A DNA stretch of 42,576 nucleotides from JAUQQI01 sp042408785. Lineage in GTDB: Bacteria > Chloroflexota > Dehalococcoidia > JAUQQI01. Below the pieces are notes generated by a model. That model saw only the letters and a list, made by a program, of their open reading frames with translations. It was not told the origin of the DNA and searched no databases. The DNA lies in contig JBHOQU010000082.1 of assembly GCA_042408785.1 (NCBI GenBank), positions 1 through 42,576 of the forward strand, in the 5' to 3' direction. The translations under genes and the position numbers were made by a program. Of the stretch, positions 23,652-32,651 are shown piece after piece; position 1 is the stretch's first letter, and each line of letters starts with the position of its first letter.

Positions 23652-25586
23652 TCAGTCGTCGGCGCCGGGCTGCGGGGCCGGCCGGGGCGCCGGGGCCGCC
23701 CCCGGAACCGTCACCATCTCGCCCACCGGGATCCGGACCTCGTCCACCATCTGCTGGACCTCCCGGGGTGGCGGGGCCGTGGCCAGGCTCACCGCAACCT
23801 GCAGGCCGAAGTTCACCGCCATCCCGAAGATGCCCGAGGACAGGTGCGAGAGGCCGAACAGGTTAAAGGTCGGGAACAGGTAGTTGCCCCACATGTAGAT
23901 GAGACACGCCACCAGGCCCCCGATCATGCCCGAGATGGCCCCCCAAGCATTGGCCCGCTTCCAGAAGATCCCGAGCAGGACGACCGGGAAGAAGGTGGAC
24001 GCGGCCAGGGAGAAGGCCCAGGCCACCAGCTGGACGATGAGGGCCAACCGCGGGAAGGCCAGGAAGGCCGCCACCACCGCCGCTACCAGGATCATCACCC
24101 GGCCCATCAGGAAGCGGGTGGCATAGGTGGCGTTGGGGTTGATGGTCTTGGCGTAGATGTCGTGGGCAACGGCCGTGGCGATCACCAGCAGCAGGCCGTC
24201 GGCGGTGGAGAGGGCCGCCGCCAGGCCGCCGGCCGCTACCAGGGCCGCAAAGGTGTAGGGCAGGCCGGCCACCTCAGGGGTGGCTAGGACCACGATGTCG
24301 GGGTTGATGGTCAGCTCGGCCCACTGGAGGATGCCGTCGCCGTTGGCGTCCCGGATGGAGAGCAGACCGGTCCGGGCCCAGGCGTCCACCCAGCCGGGGA
24401 GCTGGTTGATGGGCTTGCCGATGACGTCCGTCAGGAACTCCCAGCGGGAGAAGGCGGCGTAGGCCGGGGCCGTAAAGTACAGCAGGTAAATGAAGAACAG
24501 GGACCACCCCACGCTTATCCGGGCCTCTTTGGGGTCGGGCACCGTGTAGTAGCGGATGAGGATGTGGGGCAGCCCGGCCGTGCCGGCCATCAGGCAGAAG
24601 GTGAGGGCCAGGAACTCCCAGGGGAAGCCCCGCCAGTCGGTGACGGTGATGGCCGGGGGCGACGGGAGGTTCAGGCCGGTGGCGTCGTTGATCTGCTTGA
24701 TGCTGGCCAGGGCCGAGGCGTTGCTCAGGGTCCACTTGAACGGCTCGACGTAGGACGGCAGGTTGAGCTGCTGCTCGATCCGGGTGATCTCCTGGAGGGC
24801 CCGCCCGTACATGAGCTCCGAGATGGGCACCCCGGTCCGGACCATGGAGAGGAAGGTCACCGGCACCAGGTAGGCAATGATCAGGATGATGTACTGGGCC
24901 ACCTGGGTCCAGGTGATGGACTTCATCCCGCCCAGGAAGGAGCAGACCAGGACGCCGGCCAGGCCGACGAAGACGCCGATCTCAAAGGGCAGGCCGACGA
25001 TCCGGGCCATGATGATGCCGACGCCGGTGACCTGGGCCGTGACGTAGGTCAGGGAGACGATGATGGCACAGATGGCGGCCACCACCCGGACCGTCCGCCC
25101 CTTCTCCGGGAAGCGGGCGGCCACGAAGTCGGGAATCGTGAACTGGCCGAACTTCCTGAGGTAGGGCGCAAAGAAGAGGGCCAGCAGGACGTACCCGCCC
25201 GTCCAGCCCATGATGTAGGCCAGGCCGTCGTAGCCGAGGACGAAGAGGGTGCCGGCCATGGAGATGAAAGAGGCCGCACTCATCCAGTCGGCCCCGGTGG
25301 CCATCCCGTTGAAGAAGGCGGGCACCCGCCGGCCGGCCACGTAGTACTCGTCGAGCCGCCGGGTGAAGTTCAGGATGCCGATGACGGCGTAGAGAAGTAG
25401 CGTAAGGAGCAGATAGGCGTAGCCGATGGCCGTCCTGGAAAGGCCGACGTTGACCTCGAGGATGGCCAGGACGGTCGTAAAGAGCAGGAGCCCCATGACG
25501 AAGGCGCCGTAAATCCGGAAGAGCTTCTGCTGAAAGACCTTAACCTCGCGCTTGGATACCCGGGTGTAATAGGTTTCCTGCGACAT
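23652..25586 (-). CDS. Sodium:solute symporter, VC_2705 type, large subunit
   Basis: A 644-residue SSS-family carrier with about 13 membrane helices. TGADWMSAASFISMAGTLF is the sodium-site region of helix 1/2; GGMKSITWTQVAQY, GTAGLPHILIRYYTV and ALSTADGLLLVIATAVAHDIY are typical of acetate/organic-acid carriers. Pairing with the DUF4212 gene 12 bases upstream marks the VC_2705-like branch. Residues 413-424 (DANGDGILQWAE) form a perfect EF-hand calcium-type loop in an extramembrane segment. The C-terminal tail (about 600-644) is Pro/Ala-rich. Likely substrate: acetate or a related monocarboxylate (inference from the neighbouring acyl-CoA synthetases). Ends at a strong terminator. Confidence 0.88.
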   Translation of the reverse strand: MSQETYYTRVSKREVKVFQQKLFRIYGAFVMGLLLFTTVLAILEVNVGLSRTAIGYAYLLLTLLLYAVIGILNFTRRLDEYYVAGRRVPAFFNGMATGADWMSAASFISMAGTLFVLGYDGLAYIMGWTGGYVLLALFFAPYLRKFGQFTIPDFVAARFPEKGRTVRVVAAICAIIVSLTYVTAQVTGVGIIMARIVGLPFEIGVFVGLAGVLVCSFLGGMKSITWTQVAQYIILIIAYLVPVTFLSMVRTGVPISELMYGRALQEITRIEQQLNLPSYVEPFKWTLSNASALASIKQINDATGLNLPSPPAITVTDWRGFPWEFLALTFCLMAGTAGLPHILIRYYTVPDPKEARISVGWSLFFIYLLYFTAPAYAAFSRWEFLTDVIGKPINQLPGWVDAWARTGLLSIRDANGDGILQWAELTINPDIVVLATPEVAGLPYTFAALVAAGGLAAALSTADGLLLVIATAVAHDIYAKTINPNATYATRFLMGRVMILVAAVVAAFLAFPRLALIVQLVAWAFSLAASTFFPVVLLGIFWKRANAWGAISGMIGGLVACLIYMWGNYLFPTFNLFGLSHLSSGIFGMAVNFGLQVAVSLATAPPPREVQQMVDEVRIPVGEMVTVPGAAPAPRPAPQPGADD

Positions 25587-25598
25587 CGGCCGACCCCC

Positions 25599-25889
25599 TT
25601 ACTCCTCTTCCTCGAAACCGTACTTGCGGTCGATGACGTGGTTCATGATGAGGGCGTAGGCGAAGATTAAGATGACGAAAACCGTAATGGAACCCTGGCT
25701 GGAGAGCCAGTAGCCCAGGGGGAAGCCGGTCAGGATGGTAATGTTGTTGAGGGCCCTGGCAAAAGGCGGGTGGGCGTAGCCGGCCAGCAGCCAGAGGATA
25801 AATAGGATGAGTATCAGCCGGCTGTTCGCCCGCCAGTAGGCCCGAATGCGCTCGTCCTGACGGCCGCGTTCCGGCGGTGACTGCTCCAT
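25599..25889 (-). CDS. DUF4212 small subunit of the symporter
   Basis: A 96-residue protein with two transmembrane helices (about 25-45 and 64-84). The DUF4212 pattern is clear: AYWRANSRLILILFILW, then FPLGYWLSSQGSITVFVILIFAYALIMNHVIDRKYG. DUF4212 proteins are encoded directly before VC_2705-type symporters and are thought to form a complex with them. AAGGAGGAGG lies just before the ATG. Confidence 0.9.
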   Translation of the reverse strand: MEQSPPERGRQDERIRAYWRANSRLILILFILWLLAGYAHPPFARALNNITILTGFPLGYWLSSQGSITVFVILIFAYALIMNHVIDRKYGFEEEE

Positions 25890-25982
25890 AAACCTCCTCC
25901 TTCGGTCAAGGATTAAGTCCAGGCAGAACTCCGCTCAGGGCTGGGTTCCTTAGGCTGCTGTTCCCGGGCATCACCCCCCTTC

Positions 25983-26642
25983 TTAGATACCTCGGACGGC
26001 CAGGAGCAGGTCCCCCAGGGTCCTGACGCCGAGGCCCTCAAGCCGGGGCAGCTGCCGCTGCCAGACCTGGGCGGTTGCCAGGGCGTCGGCCGGGGCGCTG
26101 TGAGGCCTGAGAAGCTCCACCCCATACCGGCGGGCCAGGGCTTCCAGGTCGCAGACCGAGAGGGGGTCTGCCGCCGGGGGGCCGCCGGCGGCCTGGGCCT
26201 CCAGCCAGCCCTCCACCCGGCCGATGTCCACCCAGCGAAACCGTTCCACCGGAAATCCGGCCCGCTTAAGAAAGGCCCGGTCGAAGCCGACCTTGTGGCC
26301 GACGATGACGGCCCCCCGGCAGAACTCCGCCAGCTCCGGGAGCACGGCCTCAATGGGCGGGGCGGCGGCCACATCCGCCGGCCGGATGCGGTGGATGGGC
26401 ACCGTCGGCCCCCAGGCGGGGCGGCTGGGGCGGACGAGCCGATGGAAGGTCTGCCCGACCAGAACCCGGCCCCCCACCATCCGGACGGCCCCAACCTCTA
26501 AAATCTCGTCGGCCCCCTCCCGGACGCCGGTGGTTTCGGTGTCCAGGGCGACAAAGGGTACCTCGGCCAGGGGCAGGCCCAAGTAGGATGGCACCCCGAA
26601 CGTCGCACCCCGGCGAAGACGCGCCGCCAGACCTGCTACCAT
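25983..26642 (-). CDS. DEDDh 3'-5' exonuclease (DnaQ/DNA polymerase III epsilon-like)
   Basis: A 219-residue single-domain exonuclease. ExoI is VALDTETTG (Asp34, Glu36), ExoII is GHKVGFDRAFL and ExoIII is HSAPADALAT with the catalytic His and Asp. Related exonucleases are repeatedly found beside DUF4212/symporter and DUF294 genes in other bacteria; their job there is unproven. I choose ATG 26642. The open frame continues to an ATG at 26756 with a fair GGAAGG site, but those 38 codons are full of codons rare in this genome (CTA, ATA, AGA, TTA, TCA) and contain the conserved motif at 26699-26718, so they look like a regulatory region. Cotranscribed with the DUF4212 and symporter genes. Confidence 0.8.
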   Translation of the reverse strand: MVAGLAARLRRGATFGVPSYLGLPLAEVPFVALDTETTGVREGADEILEVGAVRMVGGRVLVGQTFHRLVRPSRPAWGPTVPIHRIRPADVAAAPPIEAVLPELAEFCRGAVIVGHKVGFDRAFLKRAGFPVERFRWVDIGRVEGWLEAQAAGGPPAADPLSVCDLEALARRYGVELLRPHSAPADALATAQVWQRQLPRLEGLGVRTLGDLLLAVRGI

Positions 26643-26760
26643 GCTTCCCGCGGATGATAAAACGGCCCCGCCCCAATTTCGTGCCTTTATGCAGAATCTG
26701 CCGGTAACTTGCCGAAAAATGCCCCGAAACAGCACTAGAAGTGGCCCGAGTTTCATAACC
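26643..26760 (-). promoter_or_regulatory. Regulatory region of the exonuclease-symporter operon
   Basis: An A/T-richer stretch. It holds TATCAT (26659-26654, 11 bases before the ATG at 26642) as a possible -10, and the shared 20-bp motif at 26699-26718 (plus-strand orientation). TGCCG/TGCCC direct repeats start at 26699, 26710 and 26720, that is, spaced about one helical turn apart. A second -10-like TATACT lies at 26784-26779. Confidence 0.45.
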
Positions 26761-26790
26761 AACCTTCCGGAACGGCGAAGTATAACGGAT

Positions 26791-26827
26791 AAAAAAGCCG
26801 GGCAGAAGCCAAAGGCTTCTGCCCGGC
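26791..26827 (-). terminator. Rho-independent terminator of the MHS transporter gene
   Basis: A perfect 14-bp stem (arm GCCGGGCAGAAGCC) with loop AAA, followed on the minus strand by six T residues (26796-26791). It lies 22 bases after the transporter stop codon at 26850. Confidence 0.93.
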
Positions 26828-26849
26828 CCGAAAGCCGGACTCGTCCGGC

Positions 26850-28235
26850 CTAATCGCCTCCGGCCCCGGCTTCCGGGGCGAGGGCCGCCTCTTCCCAGAT
26901 GCGGGTGCGGTTGGTTTCGGGCACCAGGAAGAGGGCCAGTACGAACATAACGGCCGGGACGAGAATGGGGTAGGCCAGGGCGGCCAAGAGGCTGCCGGTG
27001 GCGGCGTACATGGCCGAGGTCACGTAGGGCACTAGGCCACCGCCCCAGCCGTTGCCGATGTGGTAGGGCACCGAGACGCTGGTGTAGCGGATGCGGGCCG
27101 GGAAGTACTCGGCCAGGAACGAGGCGATGGGCCCGTAGACCATGGCCACGTAGACGACCATCACCCAGACGATGAGCACCGAGAGCCAGAAGTTCGGGTT
27201 GCCGATGGCCAGCCCTGAAGGCTCGGCCACCACCCCCAGGGCGCTGTAAAGGGGATAGTAGGTGACGGCCGCCAGGGCCATGCCCCCCAGGATGATGGGC
27301 TTGCGGCCGATCCGGTCGGAAAGGGCACCCAGGATTATGAACATCGGGCTCGCCAGCAGGATGGCCGTCCCGACGATGGCGCTGGACATTACCAGGTCGA
27401 CCTTCTTGATGGTCTGCAGGAAGTAAAGGGCCCAGAACTGGCCGCTGTACCAGACGACCCCCTGCCCGATCACGACAACGGCGGCCGTAAGGACGTATTT
27501 AATGTTCTCCGAGAGAAAGGCCTCCCGCCAGGGGGAGCGGCTGGTGCGCCGGGCGGCCTGAAGCCGGGCGAAAACTGGGGTTTCCTGAAGCTTAAGCCGG
27601 ATGTACACGGAGACTGCCACGAGAAGGAAGGAGAGCAGGAACGGGATGCGCCAGCCCCAGGCGTTGAAGGCCTGCTCGCCGAGGAGCAGCCTCGTTCCGA
27701 CGACCACCACCAGGGAAATCATCAGGCCGATGGACGGGGAGGTCTGGAGGATGCCGGTGTAGAAGCCCCGCCGCTGGTCGGGCACATGCTCGGCCACGTA
27801 GGTGATGGCGCCCCCATACTCGCCCCCCAGGGTCAGGCCCTGAATGAGGCGTAGGAGGAAGAGGATAAGGGCCGAAAGCAGGCCGACCTGGGCGTAGGTG
27901 GGCAGCAGGCCGATGAGGGCCGTGGAGAGGCCCATCCCGGTAAGGGTGACCAGGAAGGTGTACTTGCGGCCGATGAGGTCGCCGATGCGGCCGAAGACGA
28001 AGGCTCCCAGGGGCCGGATGAGGAAGCCGATGGTGAAGATGGCGACGGTGTTTAAGAAGGCCGCCACCGGGTCGCCGGGCGGGAAGAACTCCCGGGAAAG
28101 GATGGTGGCCAGGCTACCGAAGATGTAGAAGTCATACCACTCGATGATGGTGCCGAGGGTAGAGGCGCCGATGACCAGCCGCAGGTAGCCCGGCTCCACG
28201 GCCTCGTAGTAACTGCGGGAATTTGTGGCTGCCAA
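26850..28235 (-). CDS. MHS-family MFS transporter (metabolite:H+ symporter)
   Basis: A 461-residue, twelve-helix carrier. The N-terminal GTIIEWYDFYIFGSLA, the loop RIGDLIGRKYTFL, and LIQGLTLGGEYGGAITYVAEH are the standard signatures of the metabolite:H+ symporter family (ShiA, ProP, KgtP, CitA relatives). The likely substrate is an organic acid or osmolyte; the surrounding acetate genes favour a carboxylate. It uses a TTG start with AAGGAGGTGA 7 bases upstream. It diverges from the DUF294 regulator and ends in a strong terminator. Confidence 0.9.
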   Translation of the reverse strand: MAATNSRSYYEAVEPGYLRLVIGASTLGTIIEWYDFYIFGSLATILSREFFPPGDPVAAFLNTVAIFTIGFLIRPLGAFVFGRIGDLIGRKYTFLVTLTGMGLSTALIGLLPTYAQVGLLSALILFLLRLIQGLTLGGEYGGAITYVAEHVPDQRRGFYTGILQTSPSIGLMISLVVVVGTRLLLGEQAFNAWGWRIPFLLSFLLVAVSVYIRLKLQETPVFARLQAARRTSRSPWREAFLSENIKYVLTAAVVVIGQGVVWYSGQFWALYFLQTIKKVDLVMSSAIVGTAILLASPMFIILGALSDRIGRKPIILGGMALAAVTYYPLYSALGVVAEPSGLAIGNPNFWLSVLIVWVMVVYVAMVYGPIASFLAEYFPARIRYTSVSVPYHIGNGWGGGLVPYVTSAMYAATGSLLAALAYPILVPAVMFVLALFLVPETNRTRIWEEAALAPEAGAGGD

Positions 28236-28274
28236 CGGGACTCACCTCCTTGGGAATAGACTTAAACCTTCGCA

Positions 28275-28291
28275 ATTCCGTTATCCGGAAT
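28275..28291. promoter_or_regulatory. Short dyad upstream of the MHS transporter gene
   Basis: ATTCCG and CGGAAT are separated by TTATC, 40 bases before the TTG start. It has the form of an operator half-site pair. No protein can be assigned. Confidence 0.3.
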
Positions 28292-28421
28292 CTTTACGCC
28301 ATGTCCGCGATACTTATCCCCCCTTTCCTGGAAACATTGGCCGTCGGCTTTATGCTCAAAACTGCCTTCGCCGTCTTATGATATTTCCGGTTAACAACTC
28401 CGAACGACGTTTTGCAGAAAT

Positions 28422-28441
28422 GACCGGTAATTGGTTGAAAA
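28422..28441 (+). promoter_or_regulatory. Shared 20-bp motif, copy A (DUF294 promoter)
   Basis: GACCGGTAATTGGTTGAAAA overlaps the -35 hexamer of the DUF294 gene. It matches copy B (34650-34669) at 16 of 20 positions and is related to copy C (26699-26718). Binding by the local LytTR regulator is a hypothesis. Confidence 0.45.
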
Positions 28442-28464
28442 AGGCGGCGGATTGACACTATACT
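28435..28464 (+). promoter_or_regulatory. Promoter of the DUF294 regulator gene
   Basis: TTGAAA (28435-28440) and TATACT (28459-28464) with an 18-base spacer. The leader would be about 26 bases. A TTGACA at 28452 has no partner at the right distance and is not used. Confidence 0.6.
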
Positions 28465-28496
28465 GGGAGTGAAATTCCGGGGGTGGCGCAGCGGGA

Positions 28497-30386
28497 ATGT
28501 CGGCCCAGGCGGTAGCCGCTGCCTTCTTGAGCCAGGTCCCCCCTTTCCGGTACCTGGACGGGGAGGCCCTGGCCCGGGTCGTTGCCCAGGCCGAAATCCA
28601 CTTCTTCCCCAAGGGCACCCGCATCCTCCAGCGGGACGGGCCCCCGGCCCGGTATCTCTACGTCATCGAGAAAGGCGGGGTTAAAAAGGCCGTCGGCGAC
28701 GTCACCCTGGAGGTGGTCGGGGAGGGGGAAATCTTCGGGGTGCTCTCGGCCCTGGAGGGCGACCGCAGCCGGCTGGACGTCATCGCCGTTGAGGATACCG
28801 TCTGCTACGCCATCCCCCGGGCGGTGGTCGAGAGCCTGCTGGAAACCCAGCCGAAATTCGCCCGCTTTCTTTACGAGTTCTCCATCCGCCGCTACCTGGA
28901 CTGGAGCCTGGAAGAGCTGGAGCGACTGCCCATTCTCACCGGGTCCGGCCGGCTCGTCTTCACCGCCCGGGCCGGGGAGGTAGCCCACCGGCCCCTGGTC
29001 ACCTGTCAGCCGGAGACGACCATTCAGGAGGCGGCCCAGCTCATGAACCACCACCGGGTCAGCTCGGTGGTGGTTTTGGGTTCCGACGGCCGGGCCGCCG
29101 GCATTCTGACCGACTGGGACCTGCGGGAGAGGGTCGTAGCCGCCGGCCGGGATATTCGCCAGCCGGTGGCCAAGGTGATGAGCTCCCCGGTCGTCAGCGT
29201 CGATTCGGACGCCCCCGTCTACGAGGTGGTCGCCGAGATGGTCCGCCGGGGCATCCACCACATCGTCGTCACCGAGGCCGGCCGTCCGGCCGGCATGGTC
29301 ACCGGCCACGACTTGATCCTCCTGCAGGGCACCTCGGCCCTCTTTGTCGCCCGAGATATCGAGCGCCGCCACGACCTGCCGGGCCTCCGCCAGCTGGTCG
29401 CCGATTCCCAGCGGGTCGTTCCCTTCCTCCTCCGCCAGGGGATCCGGGCGAGCGAGCTCGGTCGGCTCATGACTGAGATAAACGACCGGGTCATCGGCCG
29501 GGTCCTGGGGTTTACCCAGGCGGCCCTGGGCCCGCCCCCGGTCCCCTACTGCTGGCTGGTCCTGGGCAGTGAGGGCCGCCGGGAGCAGACCTTCCGCACC
29601 GACCAGGACAACGCCCTCATCTACGCCGACCCCCCGGACTCCCAGGCCGGGGCCGTTCGGGAATACTTTCTGGAGTTCGGCCGCCGGGCCGTGGCCTCCC
29701 TGGTGGAGGTGGGCTTTCCGCCGTGTCCCGGCCGCTACACTGCCGAGAACCCCGAGTGGGTTCAGCCCCTTTCGGGCTGGAAACACCATTTCCGCCGCTG
29801 GCTGGCAAACCCGGAGCCCGAGGCGGTTTTAAACTCCCTGATCTTTTTCGACTTCCGGGGAATCTGCGGGGACCTGACCCTGGCCGACGCCCTCCGGGGG
29901 TATATAAACGGGCTTCTGCCCGGCAGCCGCCTCTTTTTAATTCACCTGGCCCAGCTCTCCACCAAAACCCCGCCGCCCCTGGGGTTCCTCGGCCGGTTCA
30001 TCGTGGAGGCGGGGGGTGAGCACCGCAACCAGCTCGACCTTAAGGCCCGGGGCACCCGGCCCATCCTTGACGTGGCCCGGTTTCTGGCCCTGCGCCACGG
30101 CATCACCGAGACCAGCACCGTCGGCCGGCTGGAGGCCCTGCGGGAGGCCGGCAAAATTCCCGCCGACCTGGCCGACGAGCTTACCCAGGCCTTCGAGTTC
30201 ATCCTGGGCCTGCGGATTCGGAACCAGTGGGCGAAAATGCAGGCCGGAAAGCCGCCCGACAACTTCATCGACCCCGGCCAGCTTTCGGCCCTGGAACGGA
30301 GCCTGCTTAAGGAGGCCTTCAAGGCGGTGGGCCGGGCCCAGGGCGTGGTCCGGCAGGAATACTATGCCGACCTGGTGGCCGATTAG
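28497..30386 (+). CDS. cNMP-binding/CBS/DUF294 nucleotidyltransferase-like regulator
   Basis: A 629-residue cytoplasmic signalling protein. Domains in order: cyclic-nucleotide-binding fold (about 10-135; FPKGTRILQRDGPPARYLYVI), a CBS pair (about 150-275; TTIQEAAQLMNHHRVSSVVV and VYEVVAEMVRRGIHHIVV), a DUF294 nucleotidyltransferase domain (about 300-430) with GSEGRREQTFRTDQDNALIY, the GS...DxD pattern of the superfamily, and DUF294_C (about 470-620). The first half of the arrangement resembles GlnD-type sensors. Such genes cluster with SSS symporters and DnaQ-like exonucleases, and probably adjust carboxylate uptake to nucleotide state. The target is unknown. The stop codon overlaps the ribosome-binding site of the DUF485 gene. 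Confidence 0.88.
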   Translation: MSAQAVAAAFLSQVPPFRYLDGEALARVVAQAEIHFFPKGTRILQRDGPPARYLYVIEKGGVKKAVGDVTLEVVGEGEIFGVLSALEGDRSRLDVIAVEDTVCYAIPRAVVESLLETQPKFARFLYEFSIRRYLDWSLEELERLPILTGSGRLVFTARAGEVAHRPLVTCQPETTIQEAAQLMNHHRVSSVVVLGSDGRAAGILTDWDLRERVVAAGRDIRQPVAKVMSSPVVSVDSDAPVYEVVAEMVRRGIHHIVVTEAGRPAGMVTGHDLILLQGTSALFVARDIERRHDLPGLRQLVADSQRVVPFLLRQGIRASELGRLMTEINDRVIGRVLGFTQAALGPPPVPYCWLVLGSEGRREQTFRTDQDNALIYADPPDSQAGAVREYFLEFGRRAVASLVEVGFPPCPGRYTAENPEWVQPLSGWKHHFRRWLANPEPEAVLNSLIFFDFRGICGDLTLADALRGYINGLLPGSRLFLIHLAQLSTKTPPPLGFLGRFIVEAGGEHRNQLDLKARGTRPILDVARFLALRHGITETSTVGRLEALREAGKIPADLADELTQAFEFILGLRIRNQWAKMQAGKPPDNFIDPGQLSALERSLLKEAFKAVGRAQGVVRQEYYADLVAD

Positions 30387-30397
30387 GAGGTCCCGCC

Positions 30398-30826
30398 GTG
30401 GCCGAAGAAACTGAGCGGCCCGCCGGCGACTGGGAAGCGGCCGAGCCGGCCCTGGAGCTGGCCGATACGGCCGGGGAGATCGAGGTCTACCTGGCCGAGC
30501 TGGGCCGCTTCTGGGCGGAGGAGGAGCAGGCCCTCATTCAGGAGGTTGCCGAGCAGACCACCTACGGGGCCATCCTGCTGGAAGACCTGATCCACCGCCA
30601 GCTCTGGCTCGGCCTGGGGGTGGCTGCCCTCTTCCTCGGGGTGCTCTTCAGCCTCCCCATCGCCTACCTGGTCATGCCCGAGCTTATGGGCCTGCGGCTG
30701 TTCGGCCTGCCCCTCGGCTGGCTCATCCCGGCCGCCCTGAGCTACCCCTTCGTCTGGGCCTTGGCCTGGTTCTACGCCCACCGGGCCCGCCGCTACGAAG
30801 AGGAATTCCGGGAGCTTCTGCGCTAG
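30398..30826 (+). CDS. DUF485-type small subunit of the ActP-like symporter
   Basis: A 142-residue protein starting at GTG, with TTAGGAGG 7 bases upstream. An acidic, soluble N-terminus of about 65 residues (not present in E. coli YjcH) is followed by two transmembrane helices. The DUF485 C-terminus reads LPLGWLIPAALSYPFVWALA then YAHRARRYEEEFREL. DUF485 proteins accompany ActP/YjcG acetate permeases. It is separated from the symporter gene by 1 base. Confidence 0.8.
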   Translation: MAEETERPAGDWEAAEPALELADTAGEIEVYLAELGRFWAEEEQALIQEVAEQTTYGAILLEDLIHRQLWLGLGVAALFLGVLFSLPIAYLVMPELMGLRLFGLPLGWLIPAALSYPFVWALAWFYAHRARRYEEEFRELLR

Positions 30827-30827
30827 G

Positions 30828-32636
30828 ATGCTTACCGCGGGCGGAATTCACTGGCTCTCGCTCTTGACCTTCTTCGGGGTGGCCGTGGCCGCCGTCGGCG
30901 TCGGCCTCTACACCACCCGGGTCGTTCGGACCACCTCGGATTACTTCGTCGCCTCCCGGATGGTGAGCCCCGTGCTCAATGCGTCGGCCATTGCCGGCGA
31001 GTACTTAAGCGCCGCCTCGTTCATGGGGGTGGCGGCGATGATCATGGCCTTCGGCTACGACGTCCTCTGGTACCCGGTGGGCTACGCCGCCGGGTATCTC
31101 TTTCTGCTTCTCTTCGTGGCCGCCCCCCTCCGCCGCTTCGGGGCCTACACCATCCCCGACTTTGCCGAGGGCCGCTTCGACTCGCCGGCCTTCCGCCGGG
31201 TGGTGGTCATCTTCGTGCTGGTGGTGGGCATCTTCTACATGCTCCCCCAGATGAAGGGGGCCGGCCTCACCTTCAACGTCTTGACCGGGGCCCCCTACTG
31301 GGCGGGGGTTGTGGTCGTGGGGAGCGTCATCACCCTGAACGTGGCCCTGGGCGGGATGAAGGGCATAACCTACGTTCAAACCTTCCAGTTCTGGGTCAAG
31401 CTCTTCGCCCTCACCCTCCTCGGCCTGGGGGTGATGACGGTGGCCGGCTGGTACGGAGTCCATTTCGAGCGGGTAAGCGGCCCGGAACCCTTAAGGTTCC
31501 CCGAGGCGAAAGTGGTTGACCACCAGGCCGGCGTCGTCTTGAGGCTGCCGGAGGCGGCCCGGGTCCGGGCCCTGGACCCCATAACCGTCGAGTTTCCCGG
31601 CGGAGAGCTCCGGCAGATACCCGCCGGGACGGCCTTTACCCTGCCGCCGGGCCAGAGCCGGGTGGTGGCCGGGGGGAGGCTGGAATACCAGGCCGGGTCG
31701 CCCGTGCCCAACGCCCCGGCGGGGGAGAGCTGGGCAAAGCCCTTCGGGCCCTTCACCAGCGGCCTCGGCTACCCCCTCATCTTCACCTACTCGCTGATGA
31801 TCGCCACCGTCCTGGGCACCGCCGGCCTTCCCCACATCCTGGTCCGGTTCTACACCAACAAGGACGGGGAGGCCGCCCGCCAGACGACCATCATCGTCAT
31901 CGGCCTGATCGGCCTCTTTTACCTGTTCCCGCCCCTCATCGGCACCCTGGGCCGCTCCCTTACCCCCGAGCTCTACGCCTCGGGACAGACGGAGATGCTG
32001 CTGTTAGCCCTGCCTTCGGCAGTAGGGCCGGAATGGCTGAGCCGACTGCTGGAGGCGGTGGTGGCGGCCGGGGCGTTCAGCGCCTTCATGTCCACCACCT
32101 CCGGACTGATGGTGGCGGTGGCCGGGGCCCTGGCCCACGACATCTACGCCCGCACCCTGCGGCCCCGGGCCAGCTCCCGGGACCGGCGGCTGGCCTTCCA
32201 GGCTTCGGCCATCCTAGCCGGCCTTATCGCCATCGTCGCCGGCATCCAGGTGGAGCGCTTCCCCATCAACATGCTGGTGGGCTGGGCCTTCGCCATCTCC
32301 GCCGCCTCCTTCTTCCCCCTGCTTACCCTGGGAATCTGGTGGAAGGGGCTCACGCTGCCGGGGGCGATGGCTGGCACCGTCATTGGGGGCATCTCGGCCT
32401 CGGTGGCCATCCTGGCCACCATGTGGCTGGCGCCCCTGGACCTGGGGGCTTCGGAGTCCCTGCTCTGGACCCTCCTGGCCCAGCCGGCCATCTGGGCCAT
32501 CCCCATCGCCTTCGGGACGATGGTGGGCGTCTCCCGGCTGACCCGGGACCGGGTGCCCTTGGACATTAACTTAAAGATGCTGCGGATGCACGTGCCGGAA
32601 CAGCTTGGCTTGCGGACGGAGTATATTAGAGAATAA
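30828..32636 (+). CDS. actP: ActP-like cation:acetate (monocarboxylate) symporter
   Basis: A 602-residue SSS-family carrier with about 13 helices. ASAIAGEYLSAASFMGVAAMI is the sodium-binding region; GGMKGITYVQTFQFWVK, GTAGLPHILVRFYTNKDG and AFMSTTSGLMVAVAGALAHDIY match ActP (YjcG). An inserted extramembrane domain of about 95 residues (about 207-305; it contains DPITVEFPGGELRQIPAGTAFTL) replaces a shorter loop and is unusual in size; similar insertions occur in actinobacterial MctC-type carriers. Likely substrate: acetate, propionate or pyruvate. Follows DUF485 and precedes the sensor kinase by 15 bases, so transport and sensing are coexpressed. Confidence 0.88.
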   Translation: MLTAGGIHWLSLLTFFGVAVAAVGVGLYTTRVVRTTSDYFVASRMVSPVLNASAIAGEYLSAASFMGVAAMIMAFGYDVLWYPVGYAAGYLFLLLFVAAPLRRFGAYTIPDFAEGRFDSPAFRRVVVIFVLVVGIFYMLPQMKGAGLTFNVLTGAPYWAGVVVVGSVITLNVALGGMKGITYVQTFQFWVKLFALTLLGLGVMTVAGWYGVHFERVSGPEPLRFPEAKVVDHQAGVVLRLPEAARVRALDPITVEFPGGELRQIPAGTAFTLPPGQSRVVAGGRLEYQAGSPVPNAPAGESWAKPFGPFTSGLGYPLIFTYSLMIATVLGTAGLPHILVRFYTNKDGEAARQTTIIVIGLIGLFYLFPPLIGTLGRSLTPELYASGQTEMLLLALPSAVGPEWLSRLLEAVVAAGAFSAFMSTTSGLMVAVAGALAHDIYARTLRPRASSRDRRLAFQASAILAGLIAIVAGIQVERFPINMLVGWAFAISAASFFPLLTLGIWWKGLTLPGAMAGTVIGGISASVAILATMWLAPLDLGASESLLWTLLAQPAIWAIPIAFGTMVGVSRLTRDRVPLDINLKMLRMHVPEQLGLRTEYIRE

Positions 32637-32651
32637 AAACGGTGGGTTCAA

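Noticed and set aside
26643..26756. N-terminal extension of the exonuclease
   Set aside because: The 38 codons use rare codons for this genome and overlap a conserved regulatory motif, despite a fair ribosome-binding site.
28452..28480. TTGACA as -35 box for the DUF294 gene
   Set aside because: No -10 match lies 16-18 bases downstream; TTGAAA at 28435 pairs with TATACT instead.
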